64,000 nt of DNA from Paenibacillus macerans (lineage in GTDB: Bacteria > Bacillota > Bacilli > Paenibacillales > Paenibacillaceae): assembly GCF_900454495.1 (NCBI RefSeq), contig NZ_UGSI01000002.1, positions 558,001 through 622,000 on the forward strand, in the 5' to 3' direction. Numbering within the stretch: position 1 is the stretch's first letter; every line of letters begins with the position of its first letter. The notes beneath the pieces are model-generated. The model was not told where the DNA came from and searched no databases. It was given only the letters and a program-made list of their open reading frames with translations. Below, piece after piece: positions 43,028 through 51,202 of the stretch. The translations under genes and the position numbers were made by a program.

Positions 43028-43309
43028 TTATCCCCGCAAAAAATAAGGAGGATTTAAAATGATTACAATAATGGATCTTACAAAGAAAACATGTACGTAT
43101 TATTCAAACTGCACCACGGACCCAAGTGATTCCTCTTACAAATATTGTGATTGGGTACAGTACACATGTTGCGGATGTGAAAGCCCAATTGATAGAGGGA
43201 CTGAAATTGCTAGCGGAAGAAATCGCTTTTCAAGAAGTGTAGGAGACAAAACTTGTAGTACAGGAACTTGTTAGGAAAAATAATCTAAAATTTATTAATG
43301 CGGGGATAA
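43028..43309. repeat. 11-bp inverted repeat flanking the peptide gene
   Basis: TTATCCCCGCA (43028-43038) in the 5' leader is perfectly complementary to TGCGGGGATAA (43299-43309) just after the stop. In the transcript the two could pair and enclose the coding sequence, possibly affecting stability or the ribosome site that follows. Confidence 0.55.
43059..43274 (+). CDS. Cysteine-rich peptide, putative exported disulfide-bonded product
   Basis: The 71-residue product has eight cysteines at 12, 18, 30, 37, 38, 40, 66 and 71, enough for four disulfides, and is rich in Ser, Thr and Tyr. It has no signal peptide and no double-glycine leader. TAAGGAGG precedes the ATG at a good distance. Neighbours are a redox pair on the other strand and an ABC exporter 104 bp downstream. 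The spacing CTYYSNC, then TCCGC, then RGTEIAS loosely resembles the start of the methylamine dehydrogenase light chain (CDYWRxC...CxCxG...PGTE), but the protein is much shorter and has a single Trp. It could be a bacteriocin, a signalling peptide or a secreted mini-protein; I do not recognise an exact family. Confidence 0.75.
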   Translation: MITIMDLTKKTCTYYSNCTTDPSDSSYKYCDWVQYTCCGCESPIDRGTEIASGRNRFSRSVGDKTCSTGTC

Positions 43310-43311
43310 AT

Positions 43312-43352
43312 TATCGCTGATAAACGTTTTGTTTATCAGCGATACAATTTTA
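43312..43352 (+). terminator. Hairpin between peptide gene and exporter gene, likely partial terminator
   Basis: TATCGCTGATAAAC pairs perfectly with GTTTATCAGCGATA (14 bp, 5-base loop), followed by the imperfect T stretch CAATTTTATT. It would let most transcripts end after the peptide gene and a minority read into the exporter, as is usual when much more peptide than exporter is needed. Confidence 0.75.
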
Positions 43353-43377
43353 TTCAACTGAATGGGGTATACAGGGA

Positions 43378-45210
43378 ATGTTAACTATATCCAAACTAAG
43401 GTTTATAACCCGAGTAAGCATTCGGTTTGTACTATACTTTTGGTATGTTGCAAAATTAGAAATTATATTTTCAATTTTTTTGAAAATTGGGCAGGCAATT
43501 ATTCCAAGCCTACATTTATTGGTAACAAAATTATTAATTGATTCAATAAGTAATGTTCTACAAGGAGACGTTGCTATCGATATAGTAATTAAGTATTTAG
43601 GATTACAAGCAATAACCATGGTTCTAAGTCATATTTTAATTGCAATTGATAGATTAAATAGTATTAAAATGCAAAATAAAATTACGTATGCAACTGAAGA
43701 AAAAATAATTACTAAAACTTCGACGATCCCTATTCTTCATTTTGAAAAAAGTGAGTTCTATGATCAATTATTACGTGTATCGTCTGGACAGAGTCAAAGG
43801 GTTGTAGAAATGTTTAATGGTCCATTAAATATACTCCAAAATCTTCTTACTCTCACAACTATTATTGGACTTATTTCCACGATCCATTGGATAACAAGTA
43901 TATCAGTTGTGATTTTTGCTATTTTTCCACTGATTATTAACATAAAAGTAAGTAAACTGAATTTTAAACTCAATAAAGAAATAACTCCTTTGACAAGACT
44001 AATTAACTATTTTTTAAATTTGTTAAAACATAGAGACAGTGCTAAAGAGATAAGAGTGTTTCAATTACAGAACCACTTGATCGATAGATGGAGAAGACTC
44101 TATGTTACGTACACAAGAAAAAAATTTTCTTTTGAGGTTTATAGCACATATTTAAGGACAGGTACTGAGATATTTACTACACTGCTAATTGCAGTAAATT
44201 TAGGTTTTATTATATGGGTTGGAATAAAAAATAAGTTAACAATAGGGGATTATACTGCTATAACACAAGCATTTGTATCTGTTCAAGGTATATTAGTTTC
44301 TCTTTCATATTCTGTTTCTTCATTGTATGCCAACGCATTAGCAATACAGGAATTAATTCAATTTCTTGAAATGTCTGATGAGTTAACAACAGAGTACAAC
44401 AATATTGATAAATCATTTTCTAATGAGGATAAAGATTTCATAGGGAATGGTATTGTTGTAAAAGATCTTCAATTTTCGTATGATAATAATCGGGTAGTAC
44501 TTGATCATCTCTCATTTAGCATTAAACCAGGGGAAAGAGTAGCAATTGTTGGAGATAATGGGGCCGGAAAAAGCACACTTGTCAAATGTCTGTTAGGGCT
44601 ATATCGCACATATGATGGTAGTATTTACTATGGAAATAAAGAATTGAAGCAATTACCGATAAATAGAGTGTTTAATCATGTAAGCGCATTGTTTCAGGAC
44701 TTTGGCAAATATGAGTTGACGGTAAGTGAAAATATTTCCTTTGGAAATATAAAATATATTCATGACCAAGATAAAATACTTGAAGCATCTAAAAAAGGCG
44801 GGGCATATACATTTATTAATCAACTCCCCTTCGGTTTTAATACTCAATTAGGAAGAAGTTTTAATGGGGGAACTGAAATTTCAGGCGGTCAGTGGCATAG
44901 GATTGCAATAAGTCGTGCTTTTATTCGAGACTCCGAAGTTATCATACTAGATGAACCAGCAGCATCATTGGACCCATTTGCTGAAGCCTCTCTTTGTGAA
45001 AATTTTGCAAACTTGTCAAAAGGGAAAACTACTATATTAATATCACATCGTTTAAGTAGCTGTGTGAATGCAGATTTAATTTTAGTGATGAGAGAAGGGA
45101 AAATTGTTGAGCAAGGGAAACACGAAGAGCTTCTTGCTCAAAATGGATATTATGCCAAAATGTTTTTGTTACAAGCTAACAGTTATCAGAAGGGAACGGT
45201 ACTTTCATAG
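43378..45210 (+). CDS. ABC exporter (membrane and ATPase domains fused)
   Basis: In this 610-residue half-transporter, residues 1-320 form the six-helix exporter domain. The ATPase follows, with Walker A GDNGAGKST (392-400), signature ISGGQWHRIAIS (from 501), Walker B VIILDEPAASLDP and switch histidine ILISHRL. There is no C39 peptidase domain, so any leader would not be cut by it. It most likely exports the cysteine-rich peptide. The gene is strongly AT-rich like its neighbours and lies 28 bp before a lipoprotein gene. Confidence 0.92.
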   Translation: MLTISKLRFITRVSIRFVLYFWYVAKLEIIFSIFLKIGQAIIPSLHLLVTKLLIDSISNVLQGDVAIDIVIKYLGLQAITMVLSHILIAIDRLNSIKMQNKITYATEEKIITKTSTIPILHFEKSEFYDQLLRVSSGQSQRVVEMFNGPLNILQNLLTLTTIIGLISTIHWITSISVVIFAIFPLIINIKVSKLNFKLNKEITPLTRLINYFLNLLKHRDSAKEIRVFQLQNHLIDRWRRLYVTYTRKKFSFEVYSTYLRTGTEIFTTLLIAVNLGFIIWVGIKNKLTIGDYTAITQAFVSVQGILVSLSYSVSSLYANALAIQELIQFLEMSDELTTEYNNIDKSFSNEDKDFIGNGIVVKDLQFSYDNNRVVLDHLSFSIKPGERVAIVGDNGAGKSTLVKCLLGLYRTYDGSIYYGNKELKQLPINRVFNHVSALFQDFGKYELTVSENISFGNIKYIHDQDKILEASKKGGAYTFINQLPFGFNTQLGRSFNGGTEISGGQWHRIAISRAFIRDSEVIILDEPAASLDPFAEASLCENFANLSKGKTTILISHRLSSCVNADLILVMREGKIVEQGKHEELLAQNGYYAKMFLLQANSYQKGTVLS

Positions 45211-45238
45211 GTAAAATACCATAGAAAGCGGTGAGCTA

Positions 45239-46600
45239 ATGAATATAAAAGTATTACTCTGCACTTTTTTAACCATGATACTCTGTGTCGGTTGTACTGA
45301 TATTAACTTGTTCAAATCCCAAAAGAACGAAACCAAAGAAGTTGTTAAGGTATTGTATGAAAGCGAGGAGGCCTTTTTCACGAACTATGGGTCCTTATTG
45401 AGCGCAAAATACCCCAATATAGAATTTGTTGTAATTCCGTTCCCTTACGTTGCTCCTTCGGCTGACGGTGAAGAAATTCAGCTTGCTTATGATCAAGTAA
45501 TCAAAGAGCAGCAACCGGATGTGCTATTTTTATTTCCGGAGCAAGTAGAGAGATACGGAAATTTAGGACAATTATATAATTTGGACTCACTCATTAATCA
45601 GGATCGCTTCGATATTGAAAAATTGCATCCTGCTATCGTCGATTACATACGTTCTATCGGTTCAGGACAGCTTTTTGCGCTAACCCCAAACTTTTATGGC
45701 ACGGGAGTCTATTACAATAAAGATTTATTCGATAAGTTCCAAGTTCCGTATCCTACAGATGCAATGACATGGGAGGAGTTAATGCAGCTTGCCCGGAGAT
45801 TTTCCCCTAGTAGTACATCATCCTATGGAATAAGGTTCAACTCGGCCAATTCGTCTCTTTTTCAATTGGCTCTAAAAATTGGGGCAAACAATGACCTGAA
45901 ATATATCGATTTAGAGCATAAAAGGATGACATTAAACACACCTAGTTGGAAAAATATTTTTCAATCCGTTTTTGACACTTATAAAGAAGATGCTATTTAC
46001 CAAAATTCCGATCAAGACAAGCTTAAGCCAGGTATGACATATCAGGAAAGGTTATTGCTGAATCCTTTTATTACCAATCAAGTAGCTATGGCCATAGAAG
46101 GGCATTACTTTATGAATGATTTGAGGCTGGCCGAAGAATTAAAGCCGGAAGAAGTGCCAAACTGGGACGTGGTTAGCCTGCCCTCTAACGACGACCAACT
46201 GTTTAGTGAAGACTCCATATGGATTCAATACATGCTTTCTATTAACTCGCAGTCAGCGAATTTATCTGCGGCATGGGAAGTGGTGAAGTATATTAACAGT
46301 GAGGAATTTACCAGGGTGACGTTAAAATCAACGCTCCGGGACAGCTTGCCTTTAAGAAGAAGTGCAATGACCGGTGACAGTCATAACCTGGATGCTTTTT
46401 ATAAACCTAAAATGAATCCGTACCAGCCGCAAAGTAATTTAAGGCTCTCACATCGTTTTAATGAGTTATTAAATGCTTATGCAGATACTGAAATTGAAAA
46501 AGCGTATGAAGGAAGTATTACGCTTGATGAAGCACTTTCCTCTATAGAACAAAAGGGCCAAGAACTTTTGCTTGATAAAAACATGAGCAACGCTCAGTGA
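45239..46600 (+). CDS. Orphan solute-binding lipoprotein of the peptide island
   Basis: This 453-residue extracellular binding-protein fold of the sugar-binding type has a lipoprotein signal (CVGC, Cys19) and segments GVYYNKDLFDKFQVPYPTDAMTWEELMQLARRF and NQVAMAIEGHYFMNDL. No permease or importer ATPase is nearby. It follows the ABC exporter by 28 bp and so is probably co-transcribed. Its base composition lies between that of the AT-rich island and the GC-richer chromosome. It could sense or retain the exported peptide, or be a passenger gene; its role is unknown. Confidence 0.88.
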   Translation: MNIKVLLCTFLTMILCVGCTDINLFKSQKNETKEVVKVLYESEEAFFTNYGSLLSAKYPNIEFVVIPFPYVAPSADGEEIQLAYDQVIKEQQPDVLFLFPEQVERYGNLGQLYNLDSLINQDRFDIEKLHPAIVDYIRSIGSGQLFALTPNFYGTGVYYNKDLFDKFQVPYPTDAMTWEELMQLARRFSPSSTSSYGIRFNSANSSLFQLALKIGANNDLKYIDLEHKRMTLNTPSWKNIFQSVFDTYKEDAIYQNSDQDKLKPGMTYQERLLLNPFITNQVAMAIEGHYFMNDLRLAEELKPEEVPNWDVVSLPSNDDQLFSEDSIWIQYMLSINSQSANLSAAWEVVKYINSEEFTRVTLKSTLRDSLPLRRSAMTGDSHNLDAFYKPKMNPYQPQSNLRLSHRFNELLNAYADTEIEKAYEGSITLDEALSSIEQKGQELLLDKNMSNAQ

Positions 46601-46607
46601 GGAATAA

Positions 46608-46643
46608 AAGAAGAGTTGTCTCGTATGGGACAACTCTTCTTAA
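46608..46643. terminator. Bidirectional terminator at the right edge of the island
   Basis: AAGAAGAGTTGTC pairs perfectly with GACAACTCTTCTT. A-rich and T-rich ends on both sides let it serve the lipoprotein gene and the convergent aldo/keto reductase. Confidence 0.9.
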
Positions 46644-46647
46644 ATGC

Positions 46648-47472
46648 TTAACGCACGTGCATTTCGTTCGGATTCGAGCCTTTGCGGCGGTTGATGTTGA
46701 GCTTGTTGATCCGCTCCATGTCGCTGTCCGCCAGCTTGAAATCGAACACGTTGAAGTTCTCCTCAATCCGCGAAGGGGTGACCGATTTCGGGATGACGAT
46801 GGTGTTGTTTTGCAGATGCCAGCGCAGCACGACTTGGGCCGCTGTTTTGCCGTGGGCCTCGGCAATTTCCTTGACAACCGGGTCCTTCAGCACGTCGCCG
46901 CCTTGCTCCAACGGGCTCCACGCTTCGATGAAAATATCGTGCTTCGCGCAAAACGCCTTCAGCTCATTTTGGGACAAATGCGGGTGGCACTCCACCTGGT
47001 TGAGCACCGGTTTGATTTCCGTTTCGTTCAGCAGGCGCTCGAGATGCTCGATTTCGAAGTTGCAGACGCCGATCGCTTTGGCGCGGCCGTCGCGGTACAG
47101 TTTTTCCAGCGCTTTATAGGTGTCCACGTACTGATCGAATTTCGGCGTCGGCCAGTGGATCAGATAAAGGTCGATGTAATCGAGACCAAGCCGCTCCAGG
47201 CTTTCGTCAAAAGCGCGCAGCGTATTGTCGTAGCCTTGGTCGGCGTTCCACACCTTGGTTGTAATAAACAGATTTTCGCGGGGAACGGACGACTGCTTGA
47301 TCGCTTTGCCGACCCCAACCTCGTTGCGGTAAATCATCGCCGTATCGATGGAAGTGTATCCGACTTCCAGCGCTTTGGCTACCGCCGCAGTGGCTTCCTC
47401 GTCTTTGACCTGCCATACGCCAAACCCGAGCTGCGGCATCTTTACTCCATTGTTTAATGTGACAAAATCCAT
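46648..47472 (-). CDS. Aldo/keto reductase, AKR5 type (glyoxal/methylglyoxal reductase-like)
   Basis: The start at 47472 follows GAAAGGAAGG and gives 274 residues. The tetrad is Asp43 and Tyr48 (SIDTAMIYRNE), Lys73 (TTKVWN) and His106 (LIHWP). The C-terminal cofactor motif is VIPKSVTPSRIEEN. It is similar to Bacillus YvgN, which reduces methylglyoxal and related aldehydes with NADPH. It lies 38 bp after an IclR-type gene on the same strand, so the two probably form an operon. Confidence 0.93.
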   Translation of the reverse strand: MDFVTLNNGVKMPQLGFGVWQVKDEEATAAVAKALEVGYTSIDTAMIYRNEVGVGKAIKQSSVPRENLFITTKVWNADQGYDNTLRAFDESLERLGLDYIDLYLIHWPTPKFDQYVDTYKALEKLYRDGRAKAIGVCNFEIEHLERLLNETEIKPVLNQVECHPHLSQNELKAFCAKHDIFIEAWSPLEQGGDVLKDPVVKEIAEAHGKTAAQVVLRWHLQNNTIVIPKSVTPSRIEENFNVFDFKLADSDMERINKLNINRRKGSNPNEMHVR

Positions 47473-47510
47473 ATGTAAATCCTTCCTTTCTCCATTTGAT
47501 AGCTTTGCTG

Positions 47511-48260
47511 TTAAAGTGTTTCCGATATCGCTCTGGCGCAATCCTTAACCATGCGGATATGCACGGGATCCTTGTCCCTGCACAGCCGGTTGGATGGACC
47601 GGATAACGCGATCGCCGCGATAACCTGATCTCCTTTGCGGATCGGGGCGCCGATGCAGCGTACGCCGATTTCCCCCTCTTCGTTGTCCAACGAATAACCG
47701 TTTTGCCGAATCCGCTCCAGCTCCTCCCGGAACAATTCCCGGGACGTGATCGAATGCTCCGTCAGTTTTTCCAAAGACAACTGCTCGATGATCCGGCTTT
47801 GTTCCTCCCGCTCCTGAAAGGCCAGCAGGCATTTGCCGATGGCATCGGCATGCAGCGGCAGGCGGTCTCCGGATTCATGATGGGTACGTGTAGCATATTT
47901 GCCGGGCACGGCTTGCGTGATCATCATTTCCGTTCCCTGCAGCATCCCGATGTAGGCGGTCTCCCCGGTTTCCCGGCTCAATTGATCGAGATGAGAAACG
48001 GAGCGCCACCTGAAATAGTCTTGTTTCTGCGGGTAGTTTGCAAACAGCCTGGAGATGAAGACATCCGACACGGCGTACCGGCTGCCGCTGTTTTTGGCGA
48101 TGAAGCGGTTTTGTTCCAAGGTGCTGATCAAGCGGTAGGCGGTGCTTTGGTTAAGCTGCAGCTTTTCGATGATTTCCTGGGCCGTGAGGCCGGGCGAATC
48201 GATCAGCAAATGGAAGATATCCAGTCCTTTTTTGAGCGTTTGGACTTCATTCCGGTTAAT
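47511..48260 (-). CDS. IclR-family transcriptional regulator with a probable ATT start
   Basis: It has an N-terminal winged helix (VQTLKKGLDIFHLLIDSPGLTAQEIIEKLQLNQSTAYRLISTLEQNRFIAK) and an IclR effector domain (HADAIGKCLLAF, GYSLDNEEGEIGVRCIGAPIRKGDQVIAAIALSGPSNRL). There is no in-frame ATG near the start. AAGGAGGTGG is followed after about eight bases by ATT AAC CGG, in frame, so translation probably begins at ATT (249 residues). An overlapping out-of-frame ATG CAT TAA sits just before it. It probably controls the downstream reductase; a palindrome lies at 48342-48367. Confidence 0.88.
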   Translation of the reverse strand: MNRNEVQTLKKGLDIFHLLIDSPGLTAQEIIEKLQLNQSTAYRLISTLEQNRFIAKNSGSRYAVSDVFISRLFANYPQKQDYFRWRSVSHLDQLSRETGETAYIGMLQGTEMMITQAVPGKYATRTHHESGDRLPLHADAIGKCLLAFQEREEQSRIIEQLSLEKLTEHSITSRELFREELERIRQNGYSLDNEEGEIGVRCIGAPIRKGDQVIAAIALSGPSNRLCRDKDPVHIRMVKDCARAISETL

Positions 48261-48341
48261 GCATAACCACCTCCTTCGGAGCCCGGATGCGATTAATTTC
48301 CAGTAAAAGTATATCACGATTAAAATTTAATTTGCAAATAA

Positions 48342-48367
48342 GGATAATTTATTTGTTTTCATTATCC
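48342..48367. promoter_or_regulatory. Palindrome upstream of the IclR gene
   Basis: GGATAAT and ATTATCC are perfect 7-bp arms around 12 bases in an AT-rich region. It could be the IclR operator; the assignment is by position only. Confidence 0.4.
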
Positions 48368-48493
48368 ATAACGGAGAATTTTATTTTGAAAAAAGTATAA
48401 ATTTATTTCAATATATGGATTTTGTGTAAAACTATAATATTATTAAGTTTGTAATAAAATTCACTATTTTGGTGGGCCGTGAGGTGGTTCAAG

Positions 48494-48664
48494 ATGAGGT
48501 ATGATTATAAGTGGAGATATCTTTTTTATCTGATACTGCTTCTAGTGACAATAACTGCTACATTAAAAACATGGAACGATGAGGGCTATGATAAATTCCT
48601 TAGCTTGCTTGGAGCAGTGGCTTGTTTAGTGGGATTGTACAAAACGTGGAAGGAAAGAAGGTAG
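48494..48664 (+). CDS. Small two-helix membrane protein
   Basis: The ATG at 48494 follows GAGGTGG. The 56-residue product has one clear hydrophobic helix (YLFYLILLLVTITATL) and a second (FLSLLGAVACLVGLY), with a basic tail KTWKERR. No family is recognised. An 8-bp tandem repeat separates it from the ABC transporter operon. Confidence 0.65.
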   Translation: MRYDYKWRYLFYLILLLVTITATLKTWNDEGYDKFLSLLGAVACLVGLYKTWKERR

Positions 48665-48704
48665 GACTCTAAGACTCTAAGACTGTAAGACTGTAAGACT
48701 CTAG
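48665..48704. repeat. 8-bp tandem repeat, five units
   Basis: GACTCTAA twice, GACTGTAA twice, then GACTCTAG. It lies immediately before the ABC ATPase gene, whose start is 22 bp downstream. Confidence 0.9.
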
Positions 48705-48725
48705 ACGGATTAACCTTGAGAAGGG

Positions 48726-49523
48726 ATGGAGAAAATGGTCGGCAACAATGAACCTGTCATCACGCTGCGGGATTTGCGTATGAGATTTGGAGACAAATTT
48801 GTATTAAACGGAATTGATTTGGACGTGTATCCGGGGCAAATCATCGGCTACATCGGTCCAAACGGGGCGGGCAAAAGCACGACGGTCAAAATCATGCTGG
48901 GACTGATCGAAGGGTATTCCGGCGAGGTCCGGATTTTGGGCGCCAGCCCGCAGGATGAAAGCGTGGAGTACAAAAAACGCATCGGTTATGTGCCGGAAGT
49001 GGCGGAAATTTACGATACGCTGACGGCGCGGGAATATTTGACGTTTATCGGCGAGCTTTACGGCTTGCCTGCGGACGATGCGGAGAGCAAAGCGCGCCGG
49101 CTTGCGGAACGTTTCGGCCTTAAGGATGTTTACGACGTCCGTATCGCCACGTTTTCCAAAGGGATGAAGCAGAAGGTGCTGCTTATTTCCAGCCTGCTGC
49201 ATAACCCGGACATTTTGTTCCTGGACGAGCCGCTCAGCGGGCTTGACGCCAACAGCGTCATGGTGGTGAAGGAAATTCTCGCTTTGCTGGCCGCGCAGGG
49301 GAAAACGATTTTTTATTCTTCGCACATTATGGACGTGGTGGAAAAAATCAGCGATCGGATCATCCTGCTGGACCGGGGAATCGTGGTCGCCGACGGCAGC
49401 TTCGAGCAGCTTAAAGGCCAATTTAAAGAGGGCTCCCTGGAACAGGTGTTTAACCAGTTGACCGGATTTAACGAGCATCAAAGCATCGCCGAACAGTTTG
49501 TGGCGATCGTGCAAGAGGTGTAG
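48726..49523 (+). CDS. ABC transporter ATPase
   Basis: This 265-residue ATPase has Walker A GPNGAGKST, signature FSKGMKQKVLL and Walker B ILFLDEPLSGLD, the pattern of CcmA/drug-export-type ATPases. GAGAAGGGATGG precedes the ATG. The permease gene begins 2 bp after the stop. The transported substrate is unknown; upstream placement next to cydABDC does not define it. Confidence 0.93.
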   Translation: MEKMVGNNEPVITLRDLRMRFGDKFVLNGIDLDVYPGQIIGYIGPNGAGKSTTVKIMLGLIEGYSGEVRILGASPQDESVEYKKRIGYVPEVAEIYDTLTAREYLTFIGELYGLPADDAESKARRLAERFGLKDVYDVRIATFSKGMKQKVLLISSLLHNPDILFLDEPLSGLDANSVMVVKEILALLAAQGKTIFYSSHIMDVVEKISDRIILLDRGIVVADGSFEQLKGQFKEGSLEQVFNQLTGFNEHQSIAEQFVAIVQEV

Positions 49524-49525
49524 TT

Positions 49526-51202
49526 ATGAACGAGATGAAGTCGCTGAAGGTGTTGGACCGGTTCCGCGGGCTGTTCGAGCAAATGGGGGTAGACTATCCC
49601 GTTATGCGCCGCATCCTGCAGGTGAAGCTGACGATGGATGCCCGGCGGGTGCCCACCATTGTCGGAAAATCCCGAAAGGAGGCGGATCGGGGAAAAGACC
49701 GCTTCGGGAAGGAAAAGGAGAGAAACCAGTTTTTTGGCTCCTTGTGGCTTTACTTTATTTTTGGCGCGCTGGGTGGCATCATCGTGGCGGCCGGAGACAA
49801 CTACCTGTTTCAGGTAAGCATGTTGTTTGGCATTATGATGTTTATAGTCATGACCTCGATGATTTCCGATTTTTCCGCGGTGCTGCTGGATATCCGGGAC
49901 CGGAGCATCCTGGCGGTCAGGCCGGTGAACCGCCGGACGATCGCCATGGCCAAGGCGCTGCACATTTTTTTCTACCTGTTTTTTCTGACCGGCGCGATTG
50001 CGGCGGTGCCGCTGGCCGTCGGGCTGCTTAAGCACGGGGCCGGGTTTACGGTGTTGCTGCTGTTGGGGCTGGTGCTGATGGATATGCTCATTGTTGTCAT
50101 CACCGCGCTGCTGTATTTGGCGGTGCTGCGCTTCTTTGACGGCGAAAAGCTGAAGGACATCATCAACTATGTGCAGATCGGGTTGACGATCGGCATCACG
50201 GTCGGGTATCAGCTGGTGGTCCGGCTTTTCGATTTTGCCGACTTAAACGTCGTGTTCCAGCCAAGATGGTGGCAGTATTTCATCCCGCCGATTTGGTTCG
50301 GAGCGGCGTTCGAGACGGTGCTGGATCCGGGGAACGGAAGGCCGTACACGGCCCTCGCCCTGTTGTCTCTGCTCGTGCCGCTGGCCGCTTTCGCCCTGTA
50401 TCTGAAGTTGGCGCCTGCCCTGGAAAGGAATTTGCAGAAGCTGGCGGAGCCGGGACGGCGGCGCGGACAGCGGACCGGAACCGCATTGAAGCGGCTGGCC
50501 GAGTGGCTGTGCCGGGACCCGCAGGAGAGAGTATTTTTCCGGTTCGCCTGGTCGATGCTGGGGAATGAGCGGGAGTTTAAGCTTAAAGTGTACCCGACGC
50601 TGGGGTTTTCGATTATATTCCCGTTTATTTTTCTGTTTACCGATGGCTTCGGAAACGGACTTCAGGGGCTGGCCGGAACCCGCAAATATTTGTTTATTTA
50701 TTTCTGCGGCTTGATGCTGCCTACCGTCATTATGATGCTGCGATATTCCGGCAAACACAAGGCCGCCTGGATTTACCGGGTGCTGCCGATCCGGGAGGAG
50801 GGGCCGGTATACAAGGGGGCGCTGCTCGCTTGTCTGGTTCGGCTGCTGCTGCCTTTGTTCGTGCTGGAAGGCCTGATTTTCGTCCTGTTGTTCGGGGCGC
50901 ATATCATTCCCGACCTGGTTGTCACCGGCCTGGCGCTGCAATTGTTCGCCATCCTGTGCTTCGCCTATTTGCGCAAAGGGCTTCCCTTCTCGGAACCGTT
51001 TGAGGCCACGCAGCAAAGCGAAGGATTGAAGTTACTGCCGCTTATGTTCCTGCTTGGCGGCATGGGACTACTGCATTGGGCGGCGACCACGGTTCCGTTT
51101 GGCGTTATCGTCTATGCGTTATTGCTGATCATCGCGATTTGGCTGGGGTGGCGAAAAGTGTTTGCTCCCGGAACGCTCGCAAAAGGGAGGGCGGAGTATT
51201 GA
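49526..51202 (+). CDS. ABC transporter permease (large, YthQ-like layout)
   Basis: This 558-residue protein has about a dozen hydrophobic segments and a cytoplasmic N-terminal region of 70 residues. Segments include FIFGALGGIIVAAGDNYLFQVSMLFGIMMFIV and FSIIFPFIFLFTDGFGNGLQG. It is the membrane partner of the preceding ATPase. Its stop overlaps the TTG start of the next gene. Confidence 0.85.
   Translation: MNEMKSLKVLDRFRGLFEQMGVDYPVMRRILQVKLTMDARRVPTIVGKSRKEADRGKDRFGKEKERNQFFGSLWLYFIFGALGGIIVAAGDNYLFQVSMLFGIMMFIVMTSMISDFSAVLLDIRDRSILAVRPVNRRTIAMAKALHIFFYLFFLTGAIAAVPLAVGLLKHGAGFTVLLLLGLVLMDMLIVVITALLYLAVLRFFDGEKLKDIINYVQIGLTIGITVGYQLVVRLFDFADLNVVFQPRWWQYFIPPIWFGAAFETVLDPGNGRPYTALALLSLLVPLAAFALYLKLAPALERNLQKLAEPGRRRGQRTGTALKRLAEWLCRDPQERVFFRFAWSMLGNEREFKLKVYPTLGFSIIFPFIFLFTDGFGNGLQGLAGTRKYLFIYFCGLMLPTVIMMLRYSGKHKAAWIYRVLPIREEGPVYKGALLACLVRLLLPLFVLEGLIFVLLFGAHIIPDLVVTGLALQLFAILCFAYLRKGLPFSEPFEATQQSEGLKLLPLMFLLGGMGLLHWAATTVPFGVIVYALLLIIAIWLGWRKVFAPGTLAKGRAEY

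Noticed and set aside
43059..43274. True methylamine dehydrogenase light chain
   Set aside because: Too short, only one Trp (two are needed for the cofactor), no Tat signal and no heavy-chain gene nearby.
43059..46600. Standard lantibiotic or sactipeptide cluster
   Set aside because: No LanB/C/M, radical SAM enzyme or C39 peptidase domain, and the peptide lacks a double-glycine leader.
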